Part shown: in pieces, positions 1 through 10,324 of the stretch
Numbering within the stretch: position 1 is the stretch's first letter
How the letters are laid out: each line of letters begins with the position of its first letter
Assembly (NCBI GenBank): GCA_011364965.1
Contig: RDOB01000003.1
Span: 472,524 to 536,523, forward strand
DNA length: 64,000 nucleotides
From: Candidatus Heimdallarchaeota archaeon
GTDB taxonomy: Archaea > Asgardarchaeota > Heimdallarchaeia > Hodarchaeales > Hodarchaeaceae
Reading direction: 5' to 3'
The notes under the pieces: model-generated
Seen by the model: the letters and a program-made list of their open reading frames with translations, nothing else
Databases searched by the model: none
Told to the model about the DNA's origin: nothing
Made by a program: the position numbers and the translations under genes

Positions 1-1576
1 AGTAGAACGAATATTGAGATTGATTAGTAATTGATGAATAAACCACGGTATTGACTGAAATATTCCGTTCTACACCATTTACATGCCAAGGAATATAATT
101 CTGGGAGATATTTGCATAAGGAGTAAATCCAGAAAATGGATATGAAGAATTTAAGTCATTATTTACTAGTTCAATCCAATCATGGTTAGCTGTATTATTA
201 GGGAAAAAAAATGATCCAAAGAGAAAGAAAGTAGATTGTGAGGAGAGATCTTCCTCTTCATCCCATGAAATTATAAGTTTAGCTTTAGAATTAATACCTA
301 ATGAAGTAGAAATAGGAGCTTCAAACTCCATTCCAAAAATAGCATACCAAATAAAACTCATATTCCCAAATTCGGGAAAATTTATTGCTTGAGTAACAGA
401 ATGAGGCCATGAGGATACCCCTTCAGGCTTTGTGTTGAATTTATAATAAACAGGCAAATCACGTCCAGGAAGAGGATAGTCGACATTAGGCGAAGGAATT
501 ACAGGATAGGTTCGTGGAATAATTGTAGTTATCCCAATACAAATCAAAATGAAAAGTACTTTAGTCAAATTTTTCGAAACAGATATTGTTAGAGGGCTAG
601 GAAAATTACGAGTTTTTAGAGTCTTTATCAGAGATCCTATCAAAACCAAAGATAAAATGAAGGAAAGAAATAACAAAAAAATATGAATTACTATTGACTG
701 AATAAAAAAATCCAGATACTCGGCAGGAGAGGGAATATATGTATAATACCAATCAGGAGAGTAACTTCTCGAAGTTTTATTAACACTTCGGTTAACAATA
801 TCAGTTAGACGGTAACCATGACTTGTTATAACAGCAATTGCAGAGAATATAAACGAAATAAAAATTGCTGTGGGGACTGAAAGTTTGATAGATCGTGAAT
901 AACCTAAATAAAGAAATATTCCGATTACGATGAGTCCACTGAGAATGACTTGAACATATTGTGAAACCGAGGTGACGCTCATTCCTGTTACGGAAGGATT
1001 CTGAGTAATATACGAAGGGACATCACCATGTTGACTAAGATAAAAATAATTTTGGTTGGAGGGATAAACGGTAACTTGATAAATCCCAGGGAAAAGAAAG
1101 AATAATGTCTGGATGACCCCAACAGAGATGAAAATGAATAAAACACATAATATTGAAGTGAAAATGGGATTTTCGTGGAGTTTGAACCATTGATTCTTAT
1201 CGTGTGTAAAAGTTGCGATTTTTAAAAGGAGATTATCTAGTCCTTTTGAAACTTTTATCAGTAAGGATTCAACGGGATAGAGGAACTTTAACTCTGTTGG
1301 TAATTCCTTTACATTCATGGATGGAATAATGTCCTTGGAATGATATTCTTGAATCACTCGCTCAACAATTTTTTTCACAGGCTCACAATTGGATAAAACA
1401 GTAACCTCAGCATCCTCAGAGGATAATCCTGGTTCCTGTACGAGTATTTCATCATACATAGAATAAAGTTGATCTTCGAGATTATCAAGAAATTCATCTA
1501 CAAATACTTGAGAGACTTTTTTATTGAGAAGCTTCTTTTTAATTTGAGAAATATACTTTTCAATTAATTTAGTCAT
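1..1576 (-). CDS. Multi-pass membrane protein paired with PadR (C-terminus beyond window edge)
   Basis: An uninterrupted reading frame runs from an ATG at 1576 to the window edge, about 525 codons, so its C-terminus is missing. The first ~130 residues are charged and soluble, with a helical start resembling the HAAS/DUF1700-type domain that often accompanies PadR regulators. About five hydrophobic segments follow, then a long polar region that is probably extracytoplasmic and rich in Ser, Asn and aromatics. The ATG directly abuts the PadR stop codon, so the two are surely one transcript. By analogy with other PadR-membrane pairs the protein may sense or respond to envelope stress, but no catalytic motif is visible. 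The frame is certain; the function is unknown. Confidence 0.8.
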   Translation of the reverse strand, partial: MTKLIEKYISQIKKKLLNKKVSQVFVDEFLDNLEDQLYSMYDEILVQEPGLSSEDAEVTVLSNCEPVKKIVERVIQEYHSKDIIPSMNVKELPTELKFLYPVESLLIKVSKGLDNLLLKIATFTHDKNQWFKLHENPIFTSILCVLFIFISVGVIQTLFFLFPGIYQVTVYPSNQNYFYLSQHGDVPSYITQNPSVTGMSVTSVSQYVQVILSGLIVIGIFLYLGYSRSIKLSVPTAIFISFIFSAIAVITSHGYRLTDIVNRSVNKTSRSYSPDWYYTYIPSPAEYLDFFIQSIVIHIFLLFLSFILSLVLIGSLIKTLKTRNFPSPLTISVSKNLTKVLFILICIGITTIIPRTYPVIPSPNVDYPLPGRDLPVYYKFNTKPEGVSSWPHSVTQAINFPEFGNMSFIWYAIFGMEFEAPISTSLGINSKAKLIISWDEEEDLSSQSTFFLFGSFFFPNNTANHDWIELVNNDLNSSYPFSGFTPYANISQNYIPWHVNGVERNISVNTVVYSSITNQSQYSFY

Positions 1577-1942
1577 TTAAATCCCCTTTCTAGTTTGAAT
1601 TTGGCGTAAAACTGCATTTACAAACGTTTCTAACTCCTGCCATTTCATTAACCAACTAAATATCTCCTTTTCACCCTTAGAAGTTAAGGTATAGAAACGT
1701 TTCTTTCTATTAGAAGATTTATCTACCCATGTCTCTAAAAAGCCTGAATTAGACATCTTACTTAGCAAAGGGTAAAGAGTTCCCTCAGGAATGGCCTTAT
1801 CAATTAGATTTTCGACAAATTTCTTCATTTCATAGCCATATGATTGATTATTATGAAAACGAACAGCCTCCAAAAGTAAATATGGAACAAGATTAGCAAA
1901 GATATCTCTTTCAAGACGTTCATCTAATGACATGGGAATCAC
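1577..1942 (-). CDS. PadR-family transcriptional regulator
   Basis: A protein of about 120 residues with the PadR winged-helix signature: helices around SYGYEM, the recognition segment IPEGTLYPLLSKMSNSGFL, and a basic wing (SSNRKKRFYTLTSKGE). Length is normal for the small PadR subfamily. The frame opens with GTG at 1942; an ATG three codons in (1933) is an equally plausible start and no clear ribosome-binding site separates them. It lies directly upstream of, and abuts, a membrane protein gene, the usual PadR operon layout. The DNA just upstream carries a repeated 9-mer over the expected transcription start, suggesting autorepression. The family call is solid; the ligand is unknown. Confidence 0.9.
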   Translation of the reverse strand: MIPMSLDERLERDIFANLVPYLLLEAVRFHNNQSYGYEMKKFVENLIDKAIPEGTLYPLLSKMSNSGFLETWVDKSSNRKKRFYTLTSKGEKEIFSWLMKWQELETFVNAVLRQIQTRKGI

Positions 1943-1967
1943 AGAAGGAATTTTTCATAGAAATCCG

Positions 1968-2010
1968 ATGTATCGACTATCTATGTATCGATGCGCGAGA
2001 GTATAAAAAT
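1968..2010 (-). promoter_or_regulatory. TATA box and repeated operator-like 9-mer of the PadR operon
   Basis: A TATA-like element (ATTTTTATAC on the minus strand, 2001-2010) sits about 60 bp before the PadR start. Where transcription should begin, the 9-mer atgtatcga occurs twice as direct repeats (1968-1976 and 1983-1991), spaced 15 bp start to start. The first copy is also part of the inverted repeat CGAT-GT-ATCG. A repeated site over the start point of a PadR gene fits autoregulation; the binding protein is inferred from position only. Confidence 0.45.
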
Positions 2011-2134
2011 CTACTGATGATTGCATTTCTTTTCTATGGCTTTATAAAAGTGAACGAAACTTATAGGCTTTAGGGAATAGGTAAACTGAGTATTTAAAGT
2101 TCATTTTTGGATTTGGGATTTCTTTCCAATTTTC

Positions 2135-3439
2135 CTACTCAAATATCTTTTTCAGGGCTAATTTATCAATTAATTGTACGAAAAATTGATTATCAATGTT
2201 CAAATCTGATAGTTCTTTAAGAAATAATTTATAAGTAGAATGACTCGGATCAAATAGCCCATAAACGCGTCGAGTAAGCTTCTTTGAGCAATAGGATGAT
2301 AAATCGACCGTATTTAGTCCAGAATGAAGATTTTTAACAGCTTTTTTTATCCCTCGAATTAATTGGTCTTGATTGACCGCTTTCATCATACTGGTCACCT
2401 TTTCATTTCGTGTAATAGCCCATCCTGGATATCGAGGATATTTTGAAGGTCTTTTTTGCCTATCAGAATCTCCAGTGAAGGATACTTCAGATTTATAGAA
2501 CCCAGGTTGAAATAAACCGAAATCAATTTCACGCAAAGTTTTCCCTCTGCGATTAGAAATCACAAGGTAATTCCCACTATGTCGATCCCATGCACCACAG
2601 ACCGTGTCAAAAACCAGCATTTTACCCAAGTTTTCTGCGTCATTTAAAGTCAGTTCCTTAATATCCTCTTTGGATGCAATATAGAAATCCGTGGTTCCTG
2701 GGGCCAAAGGTTCGATTAAAAGATCAGAATCTGGGGCAAGTAGTTGAAAAAGAGCTGAATAGTTGTTGTACAACAACACAGCATAATGAGGTAAACCTAA
2801 ACCGATTAATTTACCAATCTGAAGCACCTGTAGCTCCATATTGGGATTATCCATTCGATCTTTTCGAGATAATGCCTTAACAAATAATCCGTGTCCTTTT
2901 GGAGATGAAAAAAAGAAAAATGTTGGATTAGCACTACCTCCTTTATTATCACGAAAAAATAATAATTTTTTAGGTTTACTGGAGGGAATTATTGAACTAA
3001 ATTGTTTAAATAATAAAATAACCATGGAATAGTATTCTAGCGATTTTTGTCGTCTACTCAAAACTAGATAAGAATCTATATAACCATGAACCAGTTTGTA
3101 TTTTCGAAGAATTGTCAAATCATTTATGGAAACATGATTAATTTTAAGGAAAAGCGCGTAATAAGAAGAAAAGGTGCTCCAGTGAAGTGCAAACTTTAAA
3201 TGCTCTTTAGTTTTGGGACCAGATACTTCCTCAAACGCAGAATGGAGATTTTTTCGAAACAACCGTTTATTATTAAACGGCTGGTCATTCTCAAGCTCGA
3301 TATCGAATGATATATAGCGGGGTATAGCAATTGTTTCAGATTTAGTAAAAACACCTTTAATTTTGATTTTCGATAAAAAAGCTCGAGTAGATCTTTCTGG
3401 ATTTTTTCCTTTTTCGATAATTCTATTCGAGGTATTCAC
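2135..3439 (-). CDS. PI3/PI4-kinase-like (atypical) kinase domain protein
   Basis: A 434-residue protein with the core motifs of the PI3/PI4-kinase and actin-fragmin-kinase branch of the kinase fold. There is a beta-3 lysine in GLFVKAL (about K188), a candidate alpha-C glutamate (about E202), the catalytic loop DRHSGN (285-290) and the metal-binding IDFG (305-308). The N-terminal ~150 residues are unrelated to anything I recognise. There is no transmembrane segment. Start is GTG with no evident Shine-Dalgarno sequence. It may phosphorylate a lipid or a protein; the motifs do not decide this. A HipA-like kinase is the main alternative, but the order DRHxxN then DFG fits PI3/PI4 better. It appears monocistronic. 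Confidence 0.65.
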   Translation of the reverse strand: MNTSNRIIEKGKNPERSTRAFLSKIKIKGVFTKSETIAIPRYISFDIELENDQPFNNKRLFRKNLHSAFEEVSGPKTKEHLKFALHWSTFSSYYALFLKINHVSINDLTILRKYKLVHGYIDSYLVLSRRQKSLEYYSMVILLFKQFSSIIPSSKPKKLLFFRDNKGGSANPTFFFFSSPKGHGLFVKALSRKDRMDNPNMELQVLQIGKLIGLGLPHYAVLLYNNYSALFQLLAPDSDLLIEPLAPGTTDFYIASKEDIKELTLNDAENLGKMLVFDTVCGAWDRHSGNYLVISNRRGKTLREIDFGLFQPGFYKSEVSFTGDSDRQKRPSKYPRYPGWAITRNEKVTSMMKAVNQDQLIRGIKKAVKNLHSGLNTVDLSSYCSKKLTRRVYGLFDPSHSTYKLFLKELSDLNIDNQFFVQLIDKLALKKIFE

Positions 3440-3943
3440 AGGAAAAAAATCTCCATTTATTAAAAGATCTAATTATTTAAGAAAAGACAAGATATCCAAA
3501 TAAATCTTTCTTATCAATCTCGAAATAGATGATAGAATATTCATTCTCTTAAATAAGGAAAATAATCATTATTAGGAGGAAGAGGATTAAAAACCATCCA
3601 AAGAGAGTGAGGAAATCGTTCTAAATCGAGTTAATCTAGAATAAAATTAATAGAAAAAATATTATAAGCTGAAATTTCCAGTAAACCAACCCTATATACT
3701 AACTCAATTTTTAGTTATTCCTCTGAAAGTCAATTGAACAAATTAAGTCATTTTCGCTTAGTTCTCCATTCATATTTAGGGAGTATTCGGTTTCATGACA
3801 ATTCGTAATTTACGACACACTTAATTATTCAACATTGACGGAACTATGAAATCATTTCGAAATTAAAAAAAAATAAAATTATATGAACCCAAAAATTAAA
3901 GAAAAACTAGGGAGTTTATTCCTGTAACTTTTTCGGATGAAAT
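3440..3943. other. Intergenic gap without recognisable gene
   Basis: About 500 bases of very AT-rich DNA between the kinase start and the histidine kinase stop. It should hold the kinase promoter (a TTTTAATAAA-like element on the minus strand near 3450-3460) and the terminator of the long upstream gene. No open frame, tRNA fold or strong inverted repeat was seen. Confidence 0.5.
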
Positions 3944-6900
3944 TCAGAAGTTTTGTAAAGGAAGCTCAATTGTAACTGTTGTTCCTTTATCCAAACCTTC
4001 GCTAAAAATACTAATTTCACCACCATGGGCCTCGATAATAGTTTTGCAAAGATATAAACCAATCCCGGTACCCCTGACTGAATACTTCGTGGGAAAGGAA
4101 ACAAATGGATCAAATAGGCGTGAAATATGTTCATCTAAGATACCTGCTCCGTTATCACGGATATTTACCCGAATGTTCTGATTATGAATCTGACATTCTA
4201 CAACAACTCGACGATTATCTTTATCACTATGATGAACTGCATTTTCCATTAAATTGTTCAACACTTGAGACATCCTATCGACATCTATTTCTACTAAAGC
4301 AGGTCTATCAAAATCCTTTACTACTAGTTGTAGTTGTTTTCCTAATAAGGTTTGATATGGTTCCATCTGTTTTGTTATAAAACTCTTAAATTCTACAACA
4401 GAGGTATTTAAAATAAAGATTCCCCTCTCAATCTTAGTAATTTCGCTAACACCAGTAATTAAAGTCTCTAATCTATTAATATTCTTCTCAAGAACATCAA
4501 AAAGATGCTCACGTCTTCTTGGGGGTATTTCATCATATCGAGACTTGAAAATTTCATAATAACCTTTGATAATCGTCAGGGGTGTCCGTAGTTCGTGACT
4601 AGTCAACGCTATAAAGTCTGCACGACGATTCTCTAAATCATTTCTAGCTTCCTCGGCCAATTTTGCACTAGTGATGTCTGATATAATCCCTACGGTTCCA
4701 ATAAACTCATTGTTCTCATCTAAGAGTATTGAACCGGCAACCCGGGTTATAATTTGAGTTCCATCTTTTCTAATAAATCCTAGTTCATATGGAGTAACAT
4801 CTTCCATATTATGACGCATTTCATTAGCTCGATAAAGGATTGGCCTATATTCTTCAGTTATAAATTCATCAACTTTGTGTCCAACCATCTCAGTTTCAGA
4901 ATAACCAAGCATATGAATTATAGCAGGATTGACAAAGGTTGTAACTGAATTTTTATCACTAACCCAAATACCCTCAGTTAAAGTTACAAATAATCTTCTA
5001 AATCGTTCTTCAGATTCTTCAAGTTTTCTTTGAGAGATGATTTTTTCAGTAATATCTCGAAAAGCTGCTACAACTCGGTTTTTTTCGGCCTGAAATGCAT
5101 GTATTTCGAAAAATCCTTTGAAATAATCATCCTCATAATATAACTGATCAACACTCCATTTAGATCCGTACTTGGCAACCGCACGACTCATTCGAGGAAT
5201 TTGTGTTGAAACAAGGTTTGGGATAGCCTGTTCAATTGTCATGCCGACTAAAGTATTACAATCAAATCCTAGAATCTCATTTGCGGTCTGGTTTCCTCCT
5301 ATAAATAACAATTCATCGTTTTCTTTTAGCTCACAAAGAAACATGCCAAAGGGACTATAGTTAAAAATATTCCTAAATCTCTCTTCTGATCTTTTTAACT
5401 CTTCCTCAGCTTTTTTGCTCTCAGTAATATCTCTAAATGACACAGCCATTTGATTTGGTTGGGTTTGGAACGCTGTAACCGCATAAATCCCTTTTATCCC
5501 ATGAGAATCATATTTAAAACTATCGATAACCCATTTAGTTCCTGTTTTAGCTACTTTACGATACATAGAGGGAACTTCTGTTTCAATTAAACCTGGAAAC
5601 GCTTCTTCGATGGTTTTACCAATAAATTCTTGAGACTGTATACCCAAAATTTGATCAGTCATTTGATTTGCATTTTGGAAAATTAATGAATTATCTGCTT
5701 CCAACTCATATAAAATCATAGCATTAGGATTGGACTCGAATATATTTCTAAAACGTTGTTCAGAGATCTTCAAATCCCTCTCTGCTTGTTTACGAAGAGT
5801 AATATCTTCACCAGAACTTAATGTACCTATGATCTCACCAAATTCGTTTCTAATAACGGTATTATGCCATGCAATGCATCTCAGCTTGCCTGATTTCGTC
5901 TTAACAATATTTTCAACATATTCAACAGCTGTGAACTCCCCTTTCATCAATTTATGAAAAACATCTTGTATTTGGCTGATGTTATCATCTGGGAGAAAAT
6001 TTTCAAACCAATTCATCCCTATGATCTCATCTTCTAAATATTCTAAGACTTCACAACCTTTGTTGTTAATCAAGGAAATATTCATATTTTTATCAATAGC
6101 TATCAATATTACTCCAGCAATATCAAGATATGTTTGAGCTCGATCTCTTTCTATCCTCAAGCGTTGTTCTAGTAATTTCCTATCTGTTATATTCAACGCA
6201 GTAAACGTAACACCTTTAGAAGGATCTGTAGGATCTATAGGAGTGGATCTTAAATCTATTTCTATGATTGTGCCATCTTTTCTTCTGAAAAAAGTATCAA
6301 TAACTCCAGTTCCATATTTGGCAATATCCGCATATTTTTCTCTCCCTATTCTTTGATATTCTTCATCTGAAGGATATAAAATCCTTGCATTTTTTCCAAT
6401 TAATTCCTCTTCTTTATACCGCAGCATTTGCATTAACGTTTTACTTAAATATGTTAGATTTCGGTTTTCATCAACTAAACCTATCCCTATTGGTGCCACT
6501 CTTAGGATGCTCTCATATTTTGCTTGACTTTCTTGTAATAACTGTTGAGTTTGCTTTAGATCTGAAATATCGACAATAGAAAGAATTACAAAGGACCAAT
6601 CATCTTTGAATTCGCTAGGCATGGTGGCACGATAAAAAATGCTGATTTCTTTTCCATCTAATGTCTTAGTTTTGCCTTCTGCTTCAAAAAAATCTTCCCC
6701 GGCAAAAAAAGCTGCAATTCCTTTTTCAAAATCACCCAAAAAATCTTCCAGTGCAAGAATTAGGTATTTATTGAGTAATTCTTCTTTGGAAAGAGCATTG
6801 AATAGTTTAAGACTGGATTCATTTATATCTAGCACTTTAATCAATTTAAGGAGATCAGAGATAGATGAAAATCTTGGATGAATCTGATCACTAAATTGGA

Positions 6901-9900
6901 TACCCTCAATAACAATTTTCAATTCTGATAGATCGATTAGCCAAGTGGAAATTGGGGCATTATCAAATAACTTTTTAAATTTAATTTCACTTTCTTTTAT
7001 TGATTCCTCAGTTTCTTTTAGCTTCGTAATATCGACATGATTTATTAATACTCGAGAAAGAGTCTCCTCGTGGCCAGGAACAACAATTACCTTGGTTAGA
7101 AGATATCGCCTTTTCCCATCGATTTTAGAGATGTGGGGAAATTCAATTACTGTCTTACCTGTAAGAAGCTGTAGATAATTATTTGCTGCAATTAAATTCT
7201 CTTGATTTTGTCTTATGTCCCAAGTTTTATATCTAAGTTCTCGGAATTCCTTCAAGTCATTAACATTGTAAAGTTCCAAGGTAGCACTGTTCAAATCCGT
7301 GTCCTTGACTAATTTAGCAACTTCTATAGCCTTTTGAGGATTATTCTTGAAAAAAACAGCTATATCTTCGACTCCTCGCTCCTTTAACTGGTTTATATAT
7401 GCTAAAGCCTCAGAAAAGTCTAATTCTCGCATAGGAATAGGCGTAGTTTCAAATAAATTACGATATCTTGATTCACTTCGTTCAAGTAACTCTATTGCTC
7501 TCTTTTTTTCAGTAATGTCGATAAATGCTAACATATTGGCTGGTTTTGCATTATATTGAATAGATCGGGAATAAATATCAAGCCATATAACAGCTTCAGC
7601 TTTTGTGATCATTCTAATTTGGTAATTGGTAACTGCACCAAACTGACCTAAATGGATCTTTTTTAAGCCAAAATCACGATCATCGGGATGGATGGAAGAT
7701 TCAAACTTATTGTTAATGATTTTATCGAGCGAATAACCAAAAGTGTCAGCAACGGTCTGATTTGCGTAAATTATCCTTTCATCTTGTATGATACAGATTC
7801 CTAAAACTGATTGTTCGGATAATATCCGAAATTTCTCCTCGCTTTCTTTTAGCTGCTTTTCAAATTCAGAGGCTTGAGTAATATCAAATATAGTTGCAAC
7901 AATTGACTTAATTTGCTTTTGTTCATCAAATATTGGGGTTGCATTGATAGAAAGTAGTCTTCTTTCACCTGTAGCTAATTCGATTGCATGTTTCACATCC
8001 CTTACAGGTTTTTTGCTTTCTAGTACCTTAGCAACGGGTAATTCTTCTTCAGGAAAAACTCCCCCGTTAATACTAGTTATTATCCATAGAGGATCGTTAT
8101 ATGTTCTCTCAGTAATCTGGTTTTTTGTAAGACCAAGTACTGTTTCGGCATATTTATTAGCAAAACTAATTTTTCCATCTGGATTGATGGTCACGATGCC
8201 AATAGGACTCATTTCCATAACATTTTCTAGAAATGATGTCTGTTGCTGGAGCTTAAGCTCCGTTTTCTTCATCTCGGTGATGTCTCTGGTTATACTACCT
8301 ATCATAAAGCCTTTTTCTGATTTTATTGGAAATGGGATCTGTTGAAGGTGCTTTATCTCCTCATCTTTTGTTTTAATTTTAATCTCCAAGATAGTGTTTA
8401 ACCATTCAGCATTTCCTTCTCTCAATGCCATAACGACTGACTGCTTGAGAGAATCCTTCCTCTGAGCAAATAAAATTGGATCAACAGATAATTTTGAATT
8501 TAGATCCCAATAATAATGGCCTAAAGAATCCTTTTTAGAATAACCAGTAATTCTCTCTTGACCTCTATTCCATTCAATTATTTTCCCATCTGTGTCTATT
8601 AAAGCTATTCCATCATATGATTGATTTATTATTGACATCAGTCTATTTTTAGTTTCAACGAGTTCTAATTCAGCTGTTTTTAATTCCGTAATATCTCTGG
8701 TAATACTGCCAATAAGACGGTCTTTACTGGTTTTAATGAAAAATGGAGTTTGTTCAATATATTTAATTTCTCCACTTCGTAAATAAATTGTTGAGGTAAA
8801 AGATTTACTCAACCACGGTGCTCTTTCTATACTAAAAGCTTGTAAAATGCGTTCTTTTGACTTTTCTAGATGCTCCCTACTTCTTAAGTTTGGGTCTCTG
8901 ATTTGATGTTGAATATCCCAAAATTTTTCACCTAAAACTTCTTCACGATTGTATTCAAAAATCTGCTCACTTGCGTGATTCCACTCATTAATGTTACCCG
9001 TAGTATCAATTAAGACAAGCCCGTCGCTTAATTGCTCAATGATAGAACGATATTTCTCTTCACGATCGATCAGCTCTTGTTCGAACCTTTTTTGGTTTGT
9101 AATATCCCTAATTATACTGCCAATCATGAAACTATTCTCAGTTGGGATTAGGAATGGTGAATCTTGAAGAATCTGAAATTCTCCATTTAAAGCTTTTATT
9201 GTGTATTCATGAACTGAATCAAACCAACTTCCTTTCCCTTCTCTCAAAAGTTCTTTTGTCATTCGTTCCATTACGAGCTCTATCTGGGATATTGAGCTCG
9301 TTTCAGGAACTAATGCAGCCTGAACAGTCCAAGAATATTTATATATGGCATCTTTTTGTAAGATCCCAGTTATTCGTTCCATTGCTGGATTCCATTCCCT
9401 GATTCTACCTTCTTGATCAATAAGAATAATCCCATCAGATGATTGATTTACAATGGAAGATAATCGGTTCTTGACCTCTCTGAGCTCCTGCTCGGCTTTT
9501 CTTCTTTCTGTGATATCTAAAACCGACACAATAACCTTTGAGAGAGATTCCTCATAACCAGGGACTACTGAAAGCTTAATAGAAGAAATTATTGATTTTC
9601 CAGTAAGCATTATCCCTGTAAACTCGGCTTCATATTCTGTTTTTCCCTCACTTAAATTTAATATCTCCTCTTTAAATGAATGGTATGCAGACTCATCAAA
9701 TATTTGATTTAGTCCTTTAAGTAATTTTTCTTTATTATCTGCACCATAGAGATCCAAGCTGATGTTATTAACATCAATAACTTTAACAAGAGAGGCTAAA
9801 TTCCGAAGTTCTTCAGGATTATTGTCTAAGAATGAACTTATGTTAGATGTTTTTCCTTTAAGCTCATCTAAATATTCTTTGGCTGCAGAAAAATCTTCCT

Positions 9901-10324
9901 CCCAAATGGAAATAGGGGCGTTCTCAAATAAAGTTTGATAGCGTGTCTCCGTTTCATGAACATTTTGATTCGTGGTTTCTTCAATAATAATCGCAAACTG
10001 ACTATCAATACTTATAAGTTGAAGCGATAACCAGATTTGTGATTCTCCTTTCTGAAATTTAAATTCTTTCTTAAATTCGGTTAAATCGACCGAAGAAATG
10101 TCTTGATCTGGAAATATTAGTGCAAGGGGATGTTTATTTACTAAATCATTGCTTGTAAATCCTAGAATCTCAAGAAATTTTTGATTAAAATAAGAAACTA
10201 AGCCTAGGATAGGATCATATAATAAAATGCCAATATTAAGGGAATCAACGAGTCTTTTAAGGTTTGTTAATCTTTTCTCTAAAAGAGAACATTTTTCTTG
10301 CAGTTGTTGGATCTGTTGTTCCAT
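3944..10324 (-). CDS. Giant soluble sensor histidine kinase with ~14 PAS domains
   Basis: A single uninterrupted 2126-residue frame. It holds about fourteen PAS domains in series, most ending in the DIT(E/D)-type PAC motif (e.g. RDITELK, FDITQAS, VDISDLK). The C-terminal 230 residues are a HisKA/HATPase_c core: H-box SHELRTPL (phospho-His near 1910), N-box near 2023 (LNNLMENAVHHS), G1 DNGAG near 2060 and G2 GTGIGL near 2087. No transmembrane segment or receiver domain is present, so it is a cytoplasmic orphan kinase. PAS 3-5 are close to each other, as are PAS 12-13, and PAS 2, 8 and 9 share a longer variant (APISxW start), showing growth by internal duplication. Ligands and partner are unknown; no response regulator lies nearby. 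Confidence 0.95.
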   Translation of the reverse strand: MEQQIQQLQEKCSLLEKRLTNLKRLVDSLNIGILLYDPILGLVSYFNQKFLEILGFTSNDLVNKHPLALIFPDQDISSVDLTEFKKEFKFQKGESQIWLSLQLISIDSQFAIIIEETTNQNVHETETRYQTLFENAPISIWEEDFSAAKEYLDELKGKTSNISSFLDNNPEELRNLASLVKVIDVNNISLDLYGADNKEKLLKGLNQIFDESAYHSFKEEILNLSEGKTEYEAEFTGIMLTGKSIISSIKLSVVPGYEESLSKVIVSVLDITERRKAEQELREVKNRLSSIVNQSSDGIILIDQEGRIREWNPAMERITGILQKDAIYKYSWTVQAALVPETSSISQIELVMERMTKELLREGKGSWFDSVHEYTIKALNGEFQILQDSPFLIPTENSFMIGSIIRDITNQKRFEQELIDREEKYRSIIEQLSDGLVLIDTTGNINEWNHASEQIFEYNREEVLGEKFWDIQHQIRDPNLRSREHLEKSKERILQAFSIERAPWLSKSFTSTIYLRSGEIKYIEQTPFFIKTSKDRLIGSITRDITELKTAELELVETKNRLMSIINQSYDGIALIDTDGKIIEWNRGQERITGYSKKDSLGHYYWDLNSKLSVDPILFAQRKDSLKQSVVMALREGNAEWLNTILEIKIKTKDEEIKHLQQIPFPIKSEKGFMIGSITRDITEMKKTELKLQQQTSFLENVMEMSPIGIVTINPDGKISFANKYAETVLGLTKNQITERTYNDPLWIITSINGGVFPEEELPVAKVLESKKPVRDVKHAIELATGERRLLSINATPIFDEQKQIKSIVATIFDITQASEFEKQLKESEEKFRILSEQSVLGICIIQDERIIYANQTVADTFGYSLDKIINNKFESSIHPDDRDFGLKKIHLGQFGAVTNYQIRMITKAEAVIWLDIYSRSIQYNAKPANMLAFIDITEKKRAIELLERSESRYRNLFETTPIPMRELDFSEALAYINQLKERGVEDIAVFFKNNPQKAIEVAKLVKDTDLNSATLELYNVNDLKEFRELRYKTWDIRQNQENLIAANNYLQLLTGKTVIEFPHISKIDGKRRYLLTKVIVVPGHEETLSRVLINHVDITKLKETEESIKESEIKFKKLFDNAPISTWLIDLSELKIVIEGIQFSDQIHPRFSSISDLLKLIKVLDINESSLKLFNALSKEELLNKYLILALEDFLGDFEKGIAAFFAGEDFFEAEGKTKTLDGKEISIFYRATMPSEFKDDWSFVILSIVDISDLKQTQQLLQESQAKYESILRVAPIGIGLVDENRNLTYLSKTLMQMLRYKEEELIGKNARILYPSDEEYQRIGREKYADIAKYGTGVIDTFFRRKDGTIIEIDLRSTPIDPTDPSKGVTFTALNITDRKLLEQRLRIERDRAQTYLDIAGVILIAIDKNMNISLINNKGCEVLEYLEDEIIGMNWFENFLPDDNISQIQDVFHKLMKGEFTAVEYVENIVKTKSGKLRCIAWHNTVIRNEFGEIIGTLSSGEDITLRKQAERDLKISEQRFRNIFESNPNAMILYELEADNSLIFQNANQMTDQILGIQSQEFIGKTIEEAFPGLIETEVPSMYRKVAKTGTKWVIDSFKYDSHGIKGIYAVTAFQTQPNQMAVSFRDITESKKAEEELKRSEERFRNIFNYSPFGMFLCELKENDELLFIGGNQTANEILGFDCNTLVGMTIEQAIPNLVSTQIPRMSRAVAKYGSKWSVDQLYYEDDYFKGFFEIHAFQAEKNRVVAAFRDITEKIISQRKLEESEERFRRLFVTLTEGIWVSDKNSVTTFVNPAIIHMLGYSETEMVGHKVDEFITEEYRPILYRANEMRHNMEDVTPYELGFIRKDGTQIITRVAGSILLDENNEFIGTVGIISDITSAKLAEEARNDLENRRADFIALTSHELRTPLTIIKGYYEIFKSRYDEIPPRRREHLFDVLEKNINRLETLITGVSEITKIERGIFILNTSVVEFKSFITKQMEPYQTLLGKQLQLVVKDFDRPALVEIDVDRMSQVLNNLMENAVHHSDKDNRRVVVECQIHNQNIRVNIRDNGAGILDEHISRLFDPFVSFPTKYSVRGTGIGLYLCKTIIEAHGGEISIFSEGLDKGTTVTIELPLQNF

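Noticed and set aside
3944-10324. Repetitive near-identical DNA in the histidine kinase as a possible repeat array or assembly artefact
   Set aside because: The PAS units are diverged at DNA level and the reading frame is unbroken, so this is protein-domain duplication rather than a DNA repeat.
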